A stretch of DNA of 64,000 bases, taken from positions 1 through 64,000 of the forward strand of contig DASXSF010000059.1 of NCBI GenBank assembly GCA_036506155.1. Reading direction: 5' to 3'. Below, one piece after another: positions 61,001 through 64,000 of the stretch. The notes under the pieces were generated by a model. It saw nothing but the letters and a program-made list of their open reading frames with translations. It had not been told where the DNA came from and did no database searches. A program made the translations under genes and the position numbers. This stretch comes from DASXRA01 sp036506155. GTDB taxonomy: Bacteria > Actinomycetota > Actinomycetes > Mycobacteriales > Jatrophihabitantaceae. The first letter of the stretch is position 1; every line of letters starts with the position of its first letter.

Positions 61001-62106
61001 ATCAGCTTGTCCTCGTTGTACTTCGCCGTGAGCTGGCGCGACTCGGTGATCGGCGCACCGTAGTCGTAGGAGGTGTAAACCTGGCTCGGGTCGGCCTGCC
61101 AGCCCCACGACGTCCCGCCGTAGGTCATGTAGAAGCTCTGCGCAGTCGCTCCGACGGCGATGTTCTGCTTGTAGAACACGTTGGCGAACTGGTCGTTGAT
61201 CAGCTGGCCGCACTTGTCGTAGCCGGGGCCGCCCCACGGGTCGAACGAGCCGCCCTGGAACTCCGGCGTGTAAAGGGGTTTGCCGGCGGGGTGGTCGTAG
61301 GAGATGTCCGGGACGCCGCTCCAGCGCGTCGGGTTCGAGCAGTTGAACCCCTGCGGATACGAGTCCGGGCCGTCGATGTCGAGCGCCCCGACGCCGCTGT
61401 TGAACGTGCCGTTGTTGTTGCCGGTGAGCGGGACCGTAATGCCATCGGCGTGGGCGACGTCTTCCAGGTGCTGCATGTACTGGCGCGCCTGCGTCGAGCT
61501 GTCGTAGAACTCGTTCTCGATCTGGTCGAGGATGACCGGGCCGGTGCCGTTGGTGAGCTGGTGCCGCGCGAGGATCTTGTCGATCTGGTGCATCCACTCG
61601 TCTGCGGCCGCCAGGTAGGTCGGGTCGTTGGAGCGGTCGCGTCCGGGCATGGTATCCAGCCAGGCTGGGAATCCACCGCCGTCGACCTCGGCATTGATGT
61701 ACGGCCCGGGACGGGCGATGACGTAGATGCCCACCTGCTGCGCGATGTCGAGAAGCTTGTCGACATCGCGCACCCCGGTGAAGTCGTACACGCCGGGCGC
61801 GGGCGAGTGATACGCCCAGGAGAAATAGATGGACGCGGCATTGAAGCCGGCCGCCTTCATCTTCTCCAGCACGTCACGCCACAGGTCGGGGCTTGGCAAC
61901 CGGTAGTAGTGGAACTCGCCGGACCAGATGTAGGTACGTTTGCCGTCGATCATCAGCGAGTAGTGGTCGTAGGTGATCGTATGGCCGGCCACCGGCGCGG
62001 CGGCCGCCGTGGACGGGGCCGCGGCGGCCACTACCCCTGGGAGGACGGCCGTGGTGGCGGCGAGCGCCGCGACGAGCCGACTGATGCGGCGAGCGGACCG
62101 TGCCAT
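58006..62106 (-). CDS. Secreted GH35 beta-galactosidase with C-terminal NPCBM domain
   Basis: The 1366-residue protein has an N-terminal signal peptide (about 1-38, Ala-rich after MARSARRISR). The GH35 barrel spans about 45-380, with acid/base E199 in LDQIENEFYD and nucleophile E282 in LYTPEFQGGSF. Several beta-sandwich domains follow (about 400-1130), then an NEW3-like domain (PGQTSDVTATFSVPAG), and an NPCBM carbohydrate-binding domain at about 1225-1366. It should remove beta-galactose from plant or microbial polysaccharides outside the cell. The gene is monocistronic and converges with marR by 4 bp. Confidence 0.93.
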   Translation of the reverse strand: MARSARRISRLVAALAATTAVLPGVVAAAAPSTAAAAPVAGHTITYDHYSLMIDGKRTYIWSGEFHYYRLPSPDLWRDVLEKMKAAGFNAASIYFSWAYHSPAPGVYDFTGVRDVDKLLDIAQQVGIYVIARPGPYINAEVDGGGFPAWLDTMPGRDRSNDPTYLAAADEWMHQIDKILARHQLTNGTGPVILDQIENEFYDSSTQARQYMQHLEDVAHADGITVPLTGNNNGTFNSGVGALDIDGPDSYPQGFNCSNPTRWSGVPDISYDHPAGKPLYTPEFQGGSFDPWGGPGYDKCGQLINDQFANVFYKQNIAVGATAQSFYMTYGGTSWGWQADPSQVYTSYDYGAPITESRQLTAKYNEDKLIGYFTQSVAPLTKTDALAVTPPQNSAIIDTARENPDTDTQFHVLRHTNSTSTSTDSTHISIDLGARTTYTYDDADPALQYSGAWSHVGAEQSYTAGEYHQTESFSNTTGDSLSVPFTGTGIRWIASKAANHGLADVYLDGTKVATVDTYGPSTVNQQVQWSASGLADGPHTLKIVVTGQRNPSSSGFFVPVDAIDVPPTGARVYPSVPQQGTLTFAGRDSKIIVANYQLGASQLQYSTSEILTNQTISGTDVGVLYGRDGQDGETVLNYPSAPTVTVLSGNVSSTYDATTGDVRLDYTHTGLARVLITGGVRPLLLLIGTDQEAAKFWQASTATGPVLVYGSHLLRSASSDTGVLALTGDTAGAGPVEVWATPAASITWNGKTLHPTATISGSQLGSLPGAQPVTLPVLTNWKHQEETPEAQPSFDDSSWQVADKMSSNSTTPPGTLPVLFADDYGFHHGDVWYRGHFRGTSAATGLAVSAITGRAGAYSVWVNGTFVGTTGSSPHTLAFPPGVLHVGADNEVSVLIENMGHNEDYNAADSNKEARGLTGATLAGSPLTSISWRIQGSRGGENLIDPVRGPMNTGGLYGERAGWSLPGFPDDSWASASLPTSDTTPGVSWYRTTVALDLPKGQDTSVGLKITDDPSRHYRALIFVNGWQLGRYINDTGPQHDFPIPNGILDPNGTNTIAIAVWNTDASTGGLGAVSLESFGSFASPVQVSTVDSPRYDHATYATPPAHDASVSLDAPDTATPGQTSDVTATFSVPAGAPPASSINFGLQVPSRWSATPTSPTTVDVLKGGGSATATWRVTAPSGGLPNASLLTVTAGYQQRSESLSLSDTRVVHALPAPPTSDSYVSDLPFFSATNGWGPVERDTSNGEQAAGDGHPITLNGVVYAKGLGTNSISDVALYLGGNCTRFTAVVGVDDEQGSAGSVTFSVVSDGRTLVTTPVLTGSSASVNLDVDITGTQLLDLIVGDGGNGNGNDHGDWADARVSCSGG

Positions 62107-62151
62107 CGGCGACCTCCGGAAGGGCTGGAAAGCAGGCCAGCGCCTGTTGAC

Positions 62152-62322
62152 TTTTGTTGGAATACCGGGCTCCGGTGTGGGGGCGAGATGTGAACTGCAC
62201 GCTATCTCCCAGCAGGCCTGCCCGTCAATTGCGGCGATCGCACCACATAGCCCTGCCCAGACGTGGTCATGTCGTTGACACGCTCCTCACGCCCAGGCAG
62301 CATCCGACGTAATCCAACAAAT
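62152..62322. promoter_or_regulatory. Pair of inverted TTTGTTGGAATAC-like sites before the GH35 gene
   Basis: TTTTGTTGGAATAC (62152-62165) and GTAATCCAACAAAT (62309-62322) are inverted copies of each other in 12 of 14 positions, 143 bp apart. One lies near the GH35 start and the other near the start of the NPCBM remnant. They could be binding sites for one sugar-responsive regulator. Confidence 0.45.
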
Positions 62323-62368
62323 TTTGACGGACGAGGTCAGCCGCCCCGTAACGCTGCCGGGAGCCCTC

Positions 62369-62631
62369 ATGAGGTATGGACTGGCCGCTGCGGCGGCCGC
62401 GCTGCTAGTCGCTGCCGGCATTTGTCAGCGCGGTCAGCGCGCCGGCGGTCGCATCACCGGCCGCGGAGCGTGGCGCAGACCGGCGTGCTGCGTGGTGGCC
62501 AACCCGCGCAGCACCTCACCGCCGATGTGACCGGCGCGCACCTGCTGACGCTGAATGTCGGCGACGCTGGCGACGGCAACGGGCACGACAACGCCGACTG
62601 GGCCGATGCGCAACTCAAATGCTCCGGATAA
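62369..62631 (+). pseudogene. Remnant of a second secreted NPCBM-domain protein
   Basis: An ATG with a GGGAG site starts a signal-peptide-like MRYGLAAAAAALLVAAGICQ, then the frame is lost. A shifted frame contains TGVLRGGQPAQHLTADVTGA and HLLTLNVGDAGDGNGHDNAD, WADAQLKCSG, the end of an NPCBM domain very like the end of the adjacent GH35 protein. The central part of the gene is deleted. Confidence 0.65.
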
Positions 62632-62639
62632 GGTTCTCG

Positions 62640-62735
62640 GCGGCGCCGCCGAGCGGCGCGCAGCGAGAACTTCGCCGCGCCTGTCGGCGCGAGCCGCGTG
62701 GCGGCTGGCGCGCTCTTCGCGCGAGCGCTCATCGC
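62640..62735 (-). repeat. Dispersed repeat copy after the NPCBM remnant
   Basis: Its right end is CGAGCGCTCATCGC, preceded by GCTCTTCGCG. Inside are GCGCCAGCCGCCACGCGG and CGCGCCGACAGGCGCG, matching the copies at 45000 and 53261. The left end lacks the inverted terminus. It includes GTTCTCG and CGAGAAC as a longer inverted pair. Confidence 0.75.
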
Positions 62736-62813
62736 CCGGTGGTTTGCGTCCCGCGTTCTTACGAACCACGGAAACCCGGCACCGCTAGGAGGACGCGAAC
62801 CTAGACTTCGGGT

Positions 62814-63494
62814 GTGGCGCGTGTACTGGTCGTCGACGACGACCGAACCGTAGCCGGTGTGGTCGTCGGCTACCTCGACCGCGCCGGCCACCATGCGCTG
62901 CATGTCGCTGACGGACAGAAGGCTCTCGATGTCATCGCGGCCGATCCACCCGACCTGGTCGTGCTCGACCTGATGCTCCCGGGAGTGGACGGGCTGGAAG
63001 TGTGCCGCCGCGTCCGCACCCAGCACCCGCACCTGCCGATCATCATGCTCACCGCTCTCGGGGAGGCCGACAACCGCATCGCCGGGCTCGAGCTCGGCGC
63101 CGACGACTACGTCGCCAAGCCGTTCTCGCCGCGCGAGCTCATCCTGCGAATCGAGTCCGTACTCCGGCGTACGGGCGAATCGCCGGGACTGGCCGGGATG
63201 CTGACCGCCGGAGCGCTCACCCTCGACACTGCGGCACGGGTCGTGACCCGCGATGGGGCCGAACTGGCACTGACGACGCGCGAATTCGACCTGCTGGCCT
63301 ACCTGATGGGGCATCCGGGGCGAGCGTTCAGCCGCGCCGAGCTCATGCACCGTGTGTGGGGCTGGACGTTCGGCGACCAGTCGACCGTCACGGTGCACGT
63401 GCGGCGGCTGCGCGAGAAGATCGAGGACGACCCGACCGAGCCGTCGCTGATCAAGACCGTATGGGGCATCGGCTACCGGCTCGAGGCACCGTGA
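62814..63494 (+). CDS. OmpR-family response regulator
   Basis: The 226-residue protein has a receiver domain (VLVVDDDRTVAGVVVGYLDR, phospho-acceptor Asp in VVLDLMLPGVDG, Lys in YVAKPFSPREL) and an OmpR winged helix (LALTTREFDLLAYLMGHPGR, TVTVHVRRLREKIEDDP). The start is GTG at 62814. It overlaps the histidine kinase gene (GTGA). Confidence 0.93.
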   Translation: MARVLVVDDDRTVAGVVVGYLDRAGHHALHVADGQKALDVIAADPPDLVVLDLMLPGVDGLEVCRRVRTQHPHLPIIMLTALGEADNRIAGLELGADDYVAKPFSPRELILRIESVLRRTGESPGLAGMLTAGALTLDTAARVVTRDGAELALTTREFDLLAYLMGHPGRAFSRAELMHRVWGWTFGDQSTVTVHVRRLREKIEDDPTEPSLIKTVWGIGYRLEAP

Positions 63495-64000
63495 CCCACA
63501 CCCTGGCGATCGTCGCAACCGCCGCCGTCTGGGCGGTCGGCGGCGGCGCGCTGACCTGGCTCGCAACGATCCCGCTACACCGGCGCTCGCTGGGCGGGCT
63601 GCTCGCGTCGGTCGTCCTCACCGGCGCCGTCGCGTCGATTGCGGCGATGGTCGGCAGCGACCGGGCGATGTACCTGCAGATGCACGACCTGGGCGTGGGA
63701 TTGATCGTCGCCGTGGTGGCCGGGCTCGTCGGCGCGGCGACCGCGGCGCTCGCAGCGACCCGGCTCTCGCGCGAGAACCGGGCGCTTTCCGAAGTGGTGG
63801 CCCAGATCGGCGAGGGGCGGGTACCGCCGGACGACGGCCGGCGGCTCACCGCTCAGCTGGAGCAACTGCGCAACGAGCTCGCCGCCACGGCACGGCGGCT
63901 CGCCGAGTCGCGCGAGCGGGAACGTGCCCTCGAGGCGTCCCGCCGGGAGCTCGTCGCCTGGGTCAGCCACGATCTGCGCACGCCCCTTGCCGGCCTGCGG
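63491..64000 (+). CDS. Sensor histidine kinase, cut by the window edge
   Basis: The visible 170 residues have three or four membrane helices (about 3-25, 34-54, 70-92) and a short cytoplasmic linker with a coiled coil (LTAQLEQLRNELAATARRLA). The H-box at the very end is VSHDLRTPLAGLR. The ATP-binding domain lies beyond the window. The GTG start overlaps the stop of the response regulator; the two form a two-component system of unknown signal. Confidence 0.9.
   Translation, partial: MTHTLAIVATAAVWAVGGGALTWLATIPLHRRSLGGLLASVVLTGAVASIAAMVGSDRAMYLQMHDLGVGLIVAVVAGLVGAATAALAATRLSRENRALSEVVAQIGEGRVPPDDGRRLTAQLEQLRNELAATARRLAESRERERALEASRRELVAWVSHDLRTPLAGLR

Noticed and set aside
60829..62193. 454-residue + strand frame
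   Set aside because: Antisense shadow of the GH35 gene, with no motif.
1..64000. tRNA, rRNA, riboswitch or prophage genes
   Set aside because: I looked for T-loop sequences, conserved riboswitch cores and integrase or phage genes by eye and found none; a covariance-model search would be decisive.

Overview
The window is high-GC DNA from an actinobacterium. Evidence for this is mycothiol metabolism (mca), actinobacterial gene order (mca / small membrane gene / greA; a biotin ligase / accD5 / accE5 group beside a PH-domain gene), SOS boxes of the TCGAAC-N4-GTTCGA type, frequent GTG starts and apparently leaderless mRNAs. A non-mycobacterial soil lineage of the Frankiales/Jatrophihabitans kind would fit, but the genus cannot be fixed from this sequence.

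Layout. 1-5.7 kb: a membrane gene cut by the edge, pepP, arfB, a winged-helix protein, then mca with a small membrane gene and a PadR regulator. 5.8-10.8 kb: greA, an Lrp regulator, the wreck of a DrrAB-like exporter and an AAA+/VWA gene pair. 10.9-17.5 kb: a remnant of an ECF sigma factor with its orphaned partner gene, a GNAT/acyl-CoA-synthetase fusion overlapping an AcuC-type deacetylase, cutA and GNATs. 18-20.4 kb: SOS-controlled imuA' and imuB. 20.4-35.4 kb: racemase-family, DinB, glycosyltransferase, VOC, GNAT and regulator genes in short operons. 35.5-38.9 kb: a TetR gene and a MacAB-like exporter whose ATPase is frameshifted and whose permease is scrambled. 38.9-43.2 kb: a hydrolase, a rifampicin monooxygenase (rox) behind a 19-bp rifamycin-associated element, and decayed VOC and IMPase genes. 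43.4-48.3 kb: SOS-controlled dnaE2 overlapping a radical SAM gene that contains a mini-intein. 48.5-56.1 kb: a CBS protein, LysR/EamA, a tandem VOC protein, an HMG-CoA-lyase-like gene, birA, accD5 and accE5. 56-64 kb: a DHA2 exporter with a MarR regulator, a large secreted GH35 beta-galactosidase, an NPCBM remnant, and a two-component system cut by the right edge.

How it fits together. The strongest theme is damage-induced mutagenesis. imuA' and dnaE2, 25 kb apart, each carry a perfect 16-bp SOS box between the -35 and -10, with the start codon exactly 6 nt after the -10. imuB and the radical SAM gene follow in the same transcription units. A MITE-like dispersed repeat, about 11 copies or fragments in 64 kb, has entered these same units: it lies between imuA' and imuB, in frame inside dnaE2 as 48 extra codons, and as the C-terminal tail of the radical SAM protein. 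Its conserved end often supplies the TGA stop codon of the preceding gene. A second theme is decay: at least eight gene wrecks lie among intact genes. A third is antibiotic response (rox with its element, DHA2 and EamA exporters). No tRNA, rRNA, CRISPR array, insertion sequence or prophage was recognised.
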